Assembly (NCBI GenBank): GCA_017549505.1
Contig: JAFYUS010000064.1
Coordinates: 1-64,000 of the forward strand
From: Bacteroidales bacterium
Lineage (GTDB): Bacteria > Bacteroidota > Bacteroidia > Bacteroidales > UBA932
Length of the DNA stretch: 64,000 nucleotides
Reading direction: 5' to 3'
Shown: positions 15,928-23,385 of the stretch, one piece after another
Numbering within the stretch: the stretch's first letter is position 1
Layout of the letters: each line of letters begins with the position of its first letter
Translations under genes and position numbers: made by a program
The notes under the pieces: model-generated
Database searches by the model: none
The model's input: only the letters and a program-made list of their open reading frames with translations
What the model was told of the DNA's origin: nothing

Positions 15928-17133
15928 TTATTCAAAGTAATCCACCATCTGAGGCGCCTCATCGAGTCGGTCGCTGAACACAGAAGGCGCAAGATCCTTC
16001 ATGTTGTATCTGCTTGCCATGACCTGACCGTATGCTCCGGTGCTGCGGATTGCCATCAGGTCGCCGCGCACGCTCAAAGGCAGCAGTCTTCCTGCACCCC
16101 AGACGTCGCTGGATTCGCAGACCGGACCCACTATGTCGTATGCCTGGTGGGTAGGGAAGAATGTCCTCATTTCGGCCGAGAGGTTCTCGATCTTGTGATA
16201 AGCTCCGTAAAGAGCCGGACGGATAAGGTCGTTCATACCCGCGTCCATGATGAGGAAGTTCTTGGTCTCGCCGCTCTTGACGAAGAGCACACGCGAGATA
16301 AGGGTGGCGCACTGGGCCACGAGTGAACGTCCCGGCTCGACATGGACCTTCTGGTCAGGACGGCGGACGATGTTCGCGGAGATGGTGCGGAACCATGTCT
16401 CGAAGTCGGCTACGGGAGATCCGTCAGGATCGTCGTAGTCGACGCCGAGACCTCCTCCCAGGTTTATGTTGTTGACTTTCAGACCGTTCCTTTCGAAGTA
16501 AGCTACTATTTCATTTACCCTTTTGCATTCGAGGGCGAAGACTTCTTCCACACGGGTTATCTGCGAGCCGATATGGAAATGGAGACCTATGAAGTTGATG
16601 TATTCGCTCTTTCCTATGATCTCGATGAGCTTTTCGAATTCATGCTGGGAGATGCCGAACTTGTTTTCATACAGACCCGTGGTCACGTATTTGTGGGTAT
16701 GGGCATCGATGTCCGGGTTGATGCGGACAGATACATTGGCCTTGCGGCCGTATCTGTGCGCCATCTCATTGATGACGTATATCTCCTGGAGGGACTCGCA
16801 GTTAAACGCCTCGATGTCTAGCATGAGGGCGTTGTATATTTCCTTGTCGCTTTTACCTACGCCGGCGTATACGATCTTGCCTGCGGGGAAGCCGCAGTCG
16901 TGCGCGTGAAGGACTTCGTTTCCGCTGACGCAGTCAGCGCCGAAACCTTTTGAGCTTATGTATTCAAGAAGCCTTCGTTCTGTGTTTGCCTTGATGGCGT
17001 AGTGGACTTTGATGTCGTACTGTGCCGCAAGGTCTGCGACATGGTCCACGGTCTTGTGGAAGAGGTCCATGTCGTAGTAATAGAACGGAGTCGCTATCCT
17101 GTCTAGTTTTTCTATTGTATTGAAATCTAACAT
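15928..17133 (-). CDS. lysA: Diaminopimelate decarboxylase
   Basis: The start at 17133 (MLDFNTIEKL) is chosen over a longer frame because a promoter element lies at 17160-17167, inside the extension, and the extension has no family features. The 401-residue PLP enzyme makes L-lysine from meso-diaminopimelate. The PLP lysine is in VHYAIKANTE. HFHIGSQI, NLGGGLGVDY and EPGRSLVAQ are the fold-type III barrel motifs, and GPVCESSDVWG contains the conserved substrate cysteine. It is followed by ffh. Confidence 0.95.
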   Translation of the reverse strand: MLDFNTIEKLDRIATPFYYYDMDLFHKTVDHVADLAAQYDIKVHYAIKANTERRLLEYISSKGFGADCVSGNEVLHAHDCGFPAGKIVYAGVGKSDKEIYNALMLDIEAFNCESLQEIYVINEMAHRYGRKANVSVRINPDIDAHTHKYVTTGLYENKFGISQHEFEKLIEIIGKSEYINFIGLHFHIGSQITRVEEVFALECKRVNEIVAYFERNGLKVNNINLGGGLGVDYDDPDGSPVADFETWFRTISANIVRRPDQKVHVEPGRSLVAQCATLISRVLFVKSGETKNFLIMDAGMNDLIRPALYGAYHKIENLSAEMRTFFPTHQAYDIVGPVCESSDVWGAGRLLPLSVRGDLMAIRSTGAYGQVMASRYNMKDLAPSVFSDRLDEAPQMVDYFE

Positions 17134-17159
17134 ATTCCTGAAAAGGGAAAAAACGGTTG

Positions 17160-17167
17160 CAAAAATA
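17160..17167 (-). promoter_or_regulatory. -7 promoter element for lysA-ffh
   Basis: Read on the minus strand, TATTTTTG fits TAnnTTTG and ends 26 bases before the lysA ATG. Confidence 0.6.
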
Positions 17168-17211
17168 GCGAAAAAATCCGTATTTTCGCGGATTATTAAG
17201 AACTTATGTAG

Positions 17212-18423
17212 ATGATTCTGTTGAATGTGAATACTGATACGCTGATACAGCTTATAGTCGGGGTGGGGGCCAGCGTCCTCGCCTTGCTGCTGATGCTTAT
17301 CAGGATTCCTGTCTCGGAATACAGCGAGAAACTGGCGAAGTCCAAGCATGCCATAGTGCTGAGCTTCCTGATCTGCGGATTCATGATGTTCTATTCGATA
17401 GGACAATACGGCAAGGACTACGTCTGGGATTGGGAGTTCCTGACCATGCTGATAATCTATATCGTGGTCCATTTTTCGACCGTAATCGTCTCATATTCAA
17501 TGATAGCTCTTCTTAGAGCAGAGCGTAAAAGACATCAGAACATATACATATCAGGTCTGTTTGCTTCGACCATTGTAGCATTCATGCTTCTGGAATCATA
17601 CAAGTCAGACAGCAGGGTCTTCTTCTGGATCATATGCGTCATGGCACTGACAGTATTCCTGATACAGTCCATCACGTATATCGTTTATTTCGACAAGGCC
17701 TACAGACAGTCGGTCAGCGAACTTGAAAACTATTATGACGATGATGCCGAAGACAAGCTCAGATGGGTCAAGTTCTGTTACATCATGTCGATGCTGACTA
17801 ACCTCTTTGTTCTTGTCTATATCTGCTTTTACTGGCTTGTGCGTCATAAGACTTTAGTAGTCAATCTTTATACCTTCTGGTATCTGCTCTACATGCTTTA
17901 CCTGACGTCCAATTTCCTGTCGTTTCTGGGAAGTCATCGTATTGTGCTTGATGCATTTGCATATAAGACCCTGTCAGGTCAGGATATCCTCCGCAGGATC
18001 GAGCAGAACAGGAAGAGACGGGAAAGGAAGAATGGAGAAGCAGTGCCTGAAGACGTTGCGATGCCGAAAAACATTGAAGTGTCCTTCAACAGGCTTGAGA
18101 AGTCGCTTGACAGATGGGTGAAGGAAAAGCGTTTCCGCGAATATGACAAGACACGCGACGATATAGCCCGTGAGCTTCACACCACAAAAGATATCCTCCA
18201 CCTTTATTTTGCCACCAGAATGGGAATGGATTTCAGGACATGGAGGACCGGACTCAGGATTGAAGAAGCGAAGAGGCTGCTCCTTGAGAACAAGGAGGCC
18301 TCTATAAACATTATCGCCGAAGCCTCGGGCTTCAGCGATAAGTCAAATTTCCATAGACAGTTCGTCAAGATCGTCGGTTGCTCTCCAAAGGACTGGAGAG
18401 ACTCGGACGGCAGGATGTCTTAG
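17212..18423 (+). CDS. Membrane-anchored AraC-type transcriptional regulator
   Basis: The first about 250 of 403 residues form about seven hydrophobic helices (for example VGASVLALLLMLI, FLTMLIIYIVVHFSTVIV and LFVLVYICFYWLV). A charged linker (RRIEQNRKRRERK) follows, then an AraC-type double helix-turn-helix at about 310-400, with ELHTTKDILHLYFATRMG and IIAEASGFSDKSNFHRQF. Such proteins probably sense a signal in the membrane and bind DNA with the cytoplasmic end. It is divergent from lysA. Its stop overlaps the end of the convergent lipoprotein gene by four bases. The target genes are not evident. Confidence 0.85.
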   Translation: MILLNVNTDTLIQLIVGVGASVLALLLMLIRIPVSEYSEKLAKSKHAIVLSFLICGFMMFYSIGQYGKDYVWDWEFLTMLIIYIVVHFSTVIVSYSMIALLRAERKRHQNIYISGLFASTIVAFMLLESYKSDSRVFFWIICVMALTVFLIQSITYIVYFDKAYRQSVSELENYYDDDAEDKLRWVKFCYIMSMLTNLFVLVYICFYWLVRHKTLVVNLYTFWYLLYMLYLTSNFLSFLGSHRIVLDAFAYKTLSGQDILRRIEQNRKRRERKNGEAVPEDVAMPKNIEVSFNRLEKSLDRWVKEKRFREYDKTRDDIARELHTTKDILHLYFATRMGMDFRTWRTGLRIEEAKRLLLENKEASINIIAEASGFSDKSNFHRQFVKIVGCSPKDWRDSDGRMS

Positions 18424-18854
18424 TTTTTCTTCATCTGGAAGTTGCAGTCATTTACATAGAAGGTGTTCTCCTCCGTGTCGAACGAGTTGCCTGTCCATGT
18501 GACTACGATCTTGTTGGTCATCGTTTCGTAATCTTCACGTTCTGCCTTGATTTCGCATGTGACCGGTTCTGAAAATCCTTTTACTTTGAACGAATATATT
18601 CCAAGCGGATTGGTATAGACGCTTCTCGTTATAAGAGGTATGACCGAAATCGAATTCTCTTCATAAGCTGAGAATGTGACCTTGATGCCCTTGAGAGGCT
18701 CGTTTGTCTCTACGTCAGATACGATCCCGTTTACGGAAATCGTGAATTCTCCGTTCAAGGAACTCTCTTCATCGTTCAGCAGAGCCATGCTGCATGAGGC
18801 TGATGTGAGAGTTAAAATCGTAAGTGCCAGTATCTTAATCAGTTTCTTTGTCAT
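18420..18854 (-). CDS. Small lipoprotein with a regulatory-like beta-sandwich domain
   Basis: The start at 18854 gives MTKKLIKILALTILTLTSASC, a good lipoprotein signal with lipobox cysteine, so the longer frame is rejected. The 144-residue product continues with VNGIVSDVETNEPLKGIKVTF and YTNPLGIYSFKVKGF, the pattern of carboxypeptidase-regulatory-like (transthyretin-type) domains. Comparable lipoproteins next to radical SAM genes are known in Bacteroides, but no radical SAM gene is here. It lies downstream of the GntR gene on the same strand and may be the last gene of that operon. Confidence 0.75.
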   Translation of the reverse strand: MTKKLIKILALTILTLTSASCSMALLNDEESSLNGEFTISVNGIVSDVETNEPLKGIKVTFSAYEENSISVIPLITRSVYTNPLGIYSFKVKGFSEPVTCEIKAEREDYETMTNKIVVTWTGNSFDTEENTFYVNDCNFQMKKN

Positions 18855-18894
18855 TGTTGCGTCCTTCAGCGGCTGCAAATGTAGCAATTTTATT

Positions 18895-19233
18895 TTAACC
18901 GACAAGTGTAGACGGATCGATGCCGAGAAGTTTCATACGGCGCAGTATCTGAGGCAGTTCTTCTTCCATGAATTCCTTACGCTGGGCTTCCAGTACGGTC
19001 TGCAGGGCATCCGGACTGATGAAGTAACCTATTCCGCGTCTGTTATATATGATCCCGTCAGCTGTCAGCTTCTCGTACGAGCGCATTATGGTATTCGGAT
19101 TGACCCCGATCTCAGAGCCGTACTCGCGTACCGAAGGTATGCGCTCGTCCGGTTTCAGCGTTCCGCTGAGGATCTGCTCGCATATCGCGTCGCAGATCTG
19201 AAGGTATATTGATTTGTTGCTGTTGAATTCCAT
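18895..19233 (-). CDS. GntR-family (YtrA-type) transcriptional regulator
   Basis: The 112-residue protein has the winged helix of the GntR family (YLQICDAICEQILSG, RIPSVREYGSEIGVNPNTIMRSYEKL, IYNRRGIGYF) and only a short C-terminal helix for dimerisation, as in the YtrA subfamily. YtrA regulators typically repress ABC transporter operons that include their own gene. Here the gene follows an ATPase and a permease on the same strand, 28 bases after the permease. A matching palindrome lies at the operon promoter (21013-21034). Confidence 0.9.
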   Translation of the reverse strand: MEFNSNKSIYLQICDAICEQILSGTLKPDERIPSVREYGSEIGVNPNTIMRSYEKLTADGIIYNRRGIGYFISPDALQTVLEAQRKEFMEEELPQILRRMKLLGIDPSTLVG

Positions 19234-19261
19234 ACTTGTGTCTTCCTGGGAGTTGTGCTTT

Positions 19262-20146
19262 CTAGTGCTTTAAGGTTTTGATCCTCAGCCATATGCATAC
19301 GAGCATAGCGGTATTTATGACTGTGTCTGAGATTGTGTCGAGAAGCACGAGGTTCTTGAACAGACCGTTGTTGAACATGCTCAGTATCACGTTCGGATCG
19401 TTATTTATGTTGGCCAGGAGTTCATGTGACCAGCTTTCCACTACCGGAGCCATTATCGCGCTGCTGACAGAGCTGATGACAAAGAGCGCGAGGATGGTCT
19501 TTACAGTCTTGCCGCTCTTGAAGAAGATGGCTCCAAGGAGGAACGGAAGTGTGATTCCGAATATCTCATCGATGTAAAGCATAGGGGAGTTGATCTGCTC
19601 GAGGAGCTGCTTTGTAAGCGCTGCATCTTCTATAGTGAGGGTTTCGTCTACAAGGTTAAGCGTCATATGTCCCAGCTCGCTCCAGTTCTGGAAGAAGTGT
19701 ATGCCTCCCTGTACCAGATTGCGGCCGCATGTGTGGTCGATTGCGCAGATCAGTGCATCAGCTCCGATGTAAAGCAGGATGCCGGCGAGAGGTGCGATGA
19801 TACATGTGATGATGATCATGCTGATGAACTTCTCGAGCTTTGAAGCGGGGAGTGTCAGCCAGAACGTGCCGTACTGCTTTTCAGTCAGCTTGCCGTAGCA
19901 TTTGACCGGCATGGTCACTATCAGACATACCATTGCGAAGCAGAACACTGCGAATCTGAGTCCGAGGTCAGGTCCGTCCCATGATGATTCCAATATGAGG
20001 TTGAACGCATTGACGATTACATATAATGCGACAGGGGTGAGAAGTGTGAGGGTCAGGAGGCTGAGTCCGTAGTTAGCCCAGCATGTCCTGATGTCAGTTC
20101 CGAAGTATTTTCCGAATCTGCGGAAGTTGAATATATCGTTTTTCAT
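19262..20146 (-). CDS. ABC transporter permease-like membrane protein
   Basis: The 294-residue protein has about six hydrophobic segments, among them LLTLTLLTPVALYVIVNAF, VFCFAMVCLIVTMPV, ISMIIITCIIAPLAGILLY and LPFLLGAIFF. It starts 5 bases after the ATPase gene and is the evident membrane partner. There is no recognisable substrate signature. In YtrA-linked systems such exporters often respond to cell-envelope stress or antimicrobials, which is only an inference here. Confidence 0.75.
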   Translation of the reverse strand: MKNDIFNFRRFGKYFGTDIRTCWANYGLSLLTLTLLTPVALYVIVNAFNLILESSWDGPDLGLRFAVFCFAMVCLIVTMPVKCYGKLTEKQYGTFWLTLPASKLEKFISMIIITCIIAPLAGILLYIGADALICAIDHTCGRNLVQGGIHFFQNWSELGHMTLNLVDETLTIEDAALTKQLLEQINSPMLYIDEIFGITLPFLLGAIFFKSGKTVKTILALFVISSVSSAIMAPVVESWSHELLANINNDPNVILSMFNNGLFKNLVLLDTISDTVINTAMLVCIWLRIKTLKH

Positions 20147-20151
20147 CGTTG

Positions 20152-20979
20152 CTATTTGTTAAAGATTCCTTTGATGAGTTCCTTGTGCAGGTGCACTGTG
20201 TTGAAGAGGGCTTCGATATTGACCTTGCTGTCTTCTCCGCTCTGGTTGAGACATACCTGGATGTTACCTCCCGGAACCATCTCGCTGTAGAGCGCATCCT
20301 CCATCCTTTCGCTGCTGTAATCGAAGTAAAGCTTCTGCGAAATCTCCTCCAGCGTTGCATTCAGGAGTACGTCCTGGCGGTCGAGGATGATGATAGGGTC
20401 GATGATGTTCTCGAGGTCACGTACCTGATGGGTGGAAATCAGGATGATGGAGTCCTCGCGAGTGTACTTTGTGATGGCCTTTCTGAACTGGGCCTTTGAG
20501 GGGATGTCAAGGCCGTTGGTAGGCTCGTCCATGAACAGGTACTTGGTGTTGCATGCGAGGGCGAAGGCGATGTAGGTCTTCTTAAGCTGACCGAATGACA
20601 TCTGGTTCATCTTCTGCTGAGGGTCATTCTCCAGCACGCCCATCACCTCGATGAACTTGTCCATGTCGAATCCTTCCCAGAACTTGCCGTAATACTTTGC
20701 ATAGTCTGCTGCCTTCATGTTCATAGCCGGAACCTCATCGCTGAGGTAATACTGGTCGCTCAACAGGGACGGCTGTCTGTCATACGGATTCCTGCCGTCT
20801 GTGTCGATGCTTCCTCTCTGAGGTTTCTTCAGTCCGCAGAGCAGGGTGAGGAGAGTCGTCTTGCCGACTCCGTTCTCTCCGAGGAGTCCGTAGATGCGTC
20901 CCTCCTCGAGATTCATTGTGATGTTCTTCAATACGGCCTTTTCACCGTATGCGAACCCTAGGTCTTTGATAGTAATCAT
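20152..20979 (-). CDS. ABC transporter ATP-binding protein
   Basis: This 275-residue ATPase has a Walker A motif GLLGENGVGKTTLL and a Q-loop region (LLSDQYYLSDEVP). The signature is altered to MSFGQLKK rather than LSGGQ. Walker B is YLFMDEPTNGLD, and the H-loop is ILISTHQVRD. It is the first gene of an operon with a permease, a GntR regulator and perhaps the lipoprotein. The ATP hydrolysis role is secure and the cargo is unknown. Confidence 0.9.
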   Translation of the reverse strand: MITIKDLGFAYGEKAVLKNITMNLEEGRIYGLLGENGVGKTTLLTLLCGLKKPQRGSIDTDGRNPYDRQPSLLSDQYYLSDEVPAMNMKAADYAKYYGKFWEGFDMDKFIEVMGVLENDPQQKMNQMSFGQLKKTYIAFALACNTKYLFMDEPTNGLDIPSKAQFRKAITKYTREDSIILISTHQVRDLENIIDPIIILDRQDVLLNATLEEISQKLYFDYSSERMEDALYSEMVPGGNIQVCLNQSGEDSKVNIEALFNTVHLHKELIKGIFNK

Positions 20980-21012
20980 CGCTTTATTACTTTAAAGTGT
21001 CTATTTGTTTAA

Positions 21013-21034
21013 GTGTATTAGTAAACTAGTACAC
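21013..21034. promoter_or_regulatory. Probable GntR/YtrA operator palindrome
   Basis: GTGTA-TTAGT-AA-ACTAG-TACAC is an imperfect inverted repeat (one mismatch pair) just downstream of the -7 element of the ABC operon, where a bound repressor would block transcription. The operon encodes its own YtrA-type regulator. Binding is inferred. Confidence 0.65.
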
Positions 21035-21036
21035 TG

Positions 21037-21044
21037 CAAAGGTA
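21037..21044 (-). promoter_or_regulatory. -7 promoter element for the ABC/GntR operon
   Basis: On the minus strand TACCTTTG matches TAnnTTTG, 57 bases before the ATPase ATG. The palindrome at 21013-21034 begins two bases downstream, across the expected start of transcription. Confidence 0.65.
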
Positions 21045-21091
21045 GCAATGATTTTCTTTTCTGCAATACTTTTTTGCAGAAAAAATTTTGC

Positions 21092-21197
21092 GTGCGCTGT
21101 AAGGCGTTGCCTGTCAGCTAGTTATGTGTTTGCCCTGCTGTCCCAGGACAGCAGGGCAAACACATAACTAGCTGATATTTAGGAAGTTGTACCGCAC
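21092..21197. repeat. 106-bp palindromic element, copy 3, with a 62-bp near-perfect palindrome
   Basis: It begins GTGCGCTGTAAG and ends GTACCGCAC. The CCCTGCTGTCCC core is at offset 41 as in copies 1 and 2. The middle (21114-21175) has 30-bp perfect arms with a two-base centre. It sits between the GSCFA gene stop and the ABC operon promoter and may also terminate transcription. Confidence 0.85.
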
Positions 21198-21203
21198 GGG
21201 CTT

Positions 21204-22115
21204 TTAGCGGATTCTGTGCTGGGATTGCTTGAAGATGCGGATGTTGGCTTCGAGCTGAGGGGATTCTGCAGCGGGGAGAGCCCAGTCGAGGAAGCGTTCG
21301 CGGATATAGTCGACAGCCTGCTGTGAAGGGTGACACATGTCCTCCGCATAGAAGCGATAGTCACGGAGTTCATCCATCATGATCTCGTAAGCCGGGAAGT
21401 AGTCGGCCTGTACGCTGTCAGGGCCATTTGACGTCATCTCTGAAGCGCTGCCGTTGAGGAAGTCGTCGACGCCTAGCAGGAGGGCGGCCTTGCTGAGCTG
21501 GTTGCCGTGGGCTCCGTCCTTGAAGTGCCGTATCGGGCTGATTGTGAAGATGAACTGCTTAAGATGCTGAACGGAGTTGCCGTCGTTGCTTAGTCCGGCG
21601 ATCCTATCGAGCGCAGATGTGACTTCAGAAGCAGACAATCTCTCCCTGACAAACTCCGACGCAGGTCTCTTGAGACAGTTGGAAACCACAGTACCTGTAG
21701 CGACATTCCTGAAACACCAGGCAGTGCCGAACGTAAGGATGACCTTGTTGCACGTTGCAAAGAACCTGCGTGCAGCGCTGAGAGCTTCATTCGCATGAGC
21801 CAGAAACTCCTCCTGAGTTGCCCGTGCAAAGGATGTATGATGGTAGAAAGAGCACCAGCGTTCATCTCCGGCGCCTATCTGCACGCAGTCAGACGGTCCG
21901 AACAGGCGGTCGGATACAAGCAGCTCTATGCTTTGCAGTATGGAGATGGGATTATAAAGTGTTCCGAACGGATTGACACATACGTCAAATCCGAAATCTG
22001 CCAGCTGTCTTCCGATGTTATCCGAAAAGCAGCTTCCCAACATCATTATCTTGTCATCATACGAAATCCCGACCTTGCACTTGAGGTCGGTAACAGGGGT
22101 CTGTAGCTTCAACAT
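21204..22115 (-). CDS. GSCFA-domain protein (SGNH-hydrolase-like)
   Basis: The 303-residue protein carries the family-defining LGSCFSDNIG near residue 30. Further motifs are NPFGTLYNPISI, FTFGTAWCF-like LTFGTAWCFRN, and SPIRHFKDGAHGNQLSKA. GSCFA proteins are predicted hydrolases related to SGNH esterases, and the serine/cysteine region here is intact. There is no signal peptide. The end of the gene lies 7 bases from the 106-bp element. It is transcribed divergently from the gene at 22224. The substrate is unknown. Confidence 0.88.
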   Translation of the reverse strand: MLKLQTPVTDLKCKVGISYDDKIMMLGSCFSDNIGRQLADFGFDVCVNPFGTLYNPISILQSIELLVSDRLFGPSDCVQIGAGDERWCSFYHHTSFARATQEEFLAHANEALSAARRFFATCNKVILTFGTAWCFRNVATGTVVSNCLKRPASEFVRERLSASEVTSALDRIAGLSNDGNSVQHLKQFIFTISPIRHFKDGAHGNQLSKAALLLGVDDFLNGSASEMTSNGPDSVQADYFPAYEIMMDELRDYRFYAEDMCHPSQQAVDYIRERFLDWALPAAESPQLEANIRIFKQSQHRIR

Positions 22116-22192
22116 GCTGCAAACTTATATAAAATCGTCCATCAAATCAACTACTTCGCATGTTCTTGTATCAGAATGACGACTAAAAATAT

Positions 22193-22200
22193 TACCTTTG
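22193..22200 (+). promoter_or_regulatory. -7 promoter element for the 22224-25119 pair
   Basis: TACCTTTG matches TAnnTTTG and ends 23 bases before the ATG at 22224. The next gene follows closely and has no promoter of its own that I can see. Confidence 0.62.
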
Positions 22201-22223
22201 GACGACTTTTAACGACTTGACCG

Positions 22224-23339
22224 ATGAAAACCAGAATACTATGTCTCCTGGCAACAGCCCTGTCTGCACTTGCAACTGCCCAGGCAAAGCCGAAGGACCC
22301 CGTCAAAGCAGTCTATGAGGTAGATTTCGACATGAACTTCGACAACAGGGAGTTCTACAAAAGCGCATTTTCGGAATCGATGACCATCTTCGGAGCAAGG
22401 CTGACTCCTACGGTAGGTCTGACCATACAGCAGGAAGAGGGGACAAGGCACAGCGTCATGGCCGGAATCGATGTGATGAAGGATTTCGGTTCACCTCTGG
22501 CAACGCCTAAGGAGCTTCTGAAGGAGCCTACCTTATATTATAGACTTGACAAAGATTGTGGTAAACTCGATCTGGAACTATACGCCGGCATATTCTCGAG
22601 GAAGAAGACTGAAGGCAAGTATTCGGAAGCCTTCTTCTCCGATTCCCTGAAGTTCTACGACAACAACCTCGAAGGTCTCCTCGTGAAGTTCCGTCTCCCG
22701 AAGTCCTACTTTGAGATAGGATGCGACTGGATGGGCCAGATAGGTCAGACAGAGAGGGAGCGTTTCATGATCTACTCCAGCGGTGAAGGACACCTCACAG
22801 ACTTCCTGACCTTAGGCTACTCCGGATATGTCTACCATTTCGCCGGCTGCTATGAAGTCAGAGGAGTGGTTGACAATATCCTTATCAATCCATACGCCCG
22901 TCTCGATCTGGCGCAATACACTGATTTTCAGACTCTGACCTTCCGTCTGGGCTGGCTGCAGGCTCTCCAGAACGACCGCAGGAACATAGGACAGTACACC
23001 CGTCCATACGGAGCTGAATTCGATTTCGAACTCCGCAAATGGAACATCGGCCTGCGAAACAGCATCTTCTACGGCCGCGACATGATGCCGTATTACAACC
23101 GCACTGATGCCGGGGGATACAAGTATGGCACCCGTCTCTATTTCGGAGATCCTTTCTACAGGGTGCATGACGACGGCTCGGAGGGCTTCGGAATGTACGA
23201 CCGCTTCGAACTCTTCTGGAACCCATATGTAAGCGACCTCCTTGATATCAAGGTCCGCGCCCTCTTCCATTTCCACGGATCACATTACTCCGGCACTCAG
23301 CAGGTAGTGACCATAGCCTTCAACCTCGACCGCCTGTAA
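22224..23339 (+). CDS. Exported protein, probably an outer-membrane beta-barrel, function unknown
   Basis: A signal peptide (MKTRILCLLATALSALATAQA) precedes 350 residues with alternating polar and aromatic strands (YEVDFDMNFDNREF, LELYAGIFSRKK, YFEIGCDWMGQIG, LTFRLGWLQAL, WNIGLRNSIFYG). The protein ends in a strand TIAFNLDRL, similar to the terminal strand of outer-membrane barrels. No enzymatic motif is seen. It is co-directional with a 5'-nucleotidase lipoprotein 46 bases downstream. The family was not recognised. Confidence 0.7.
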   Translation: MKTRILCLLATALSALATAQAKPKDPVKAVYEVDFDMNFDNREFYKSAFSESMTIFGARLTPTVGLTIQQEEGTRHSVMAGIDVMKDFGSPLATPKELLKEPTLYYRLDKDCGKLDLELYAGIFSRKKTEGKYSEAFFSDSLKFYDNNLEGLLVKFRLPKSYFEIGCDWMGQIGQTERERFMIYSSGEGHLTDFLTLGYSGYVYHFAGCYEVRGVVDNILINPYARLDLAQYTDFQTLTFRLGWLQALQNDRRNIGQYTRPYGAEFDFELRKWNIGLRNSIFYGRDMMPYYNRTDAGGYKYGTRLYFGDPFYRVHDDGSEGFGMYDRFELFWNPYVSDLLDIKVRALFHFHGSHYSGTQQVVTIAFNLDRL

Positions 23340-23385
23340 AACATTGTTTTGTAACTTACGGACTACAAGTCTTTATCACTGGAAT

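Noticed and set aside
17134..17472. Longer N-terminus for lysA
   Set aside because: The extension overlaps the divergent regulator gene and the lysA promoter and has no family features.
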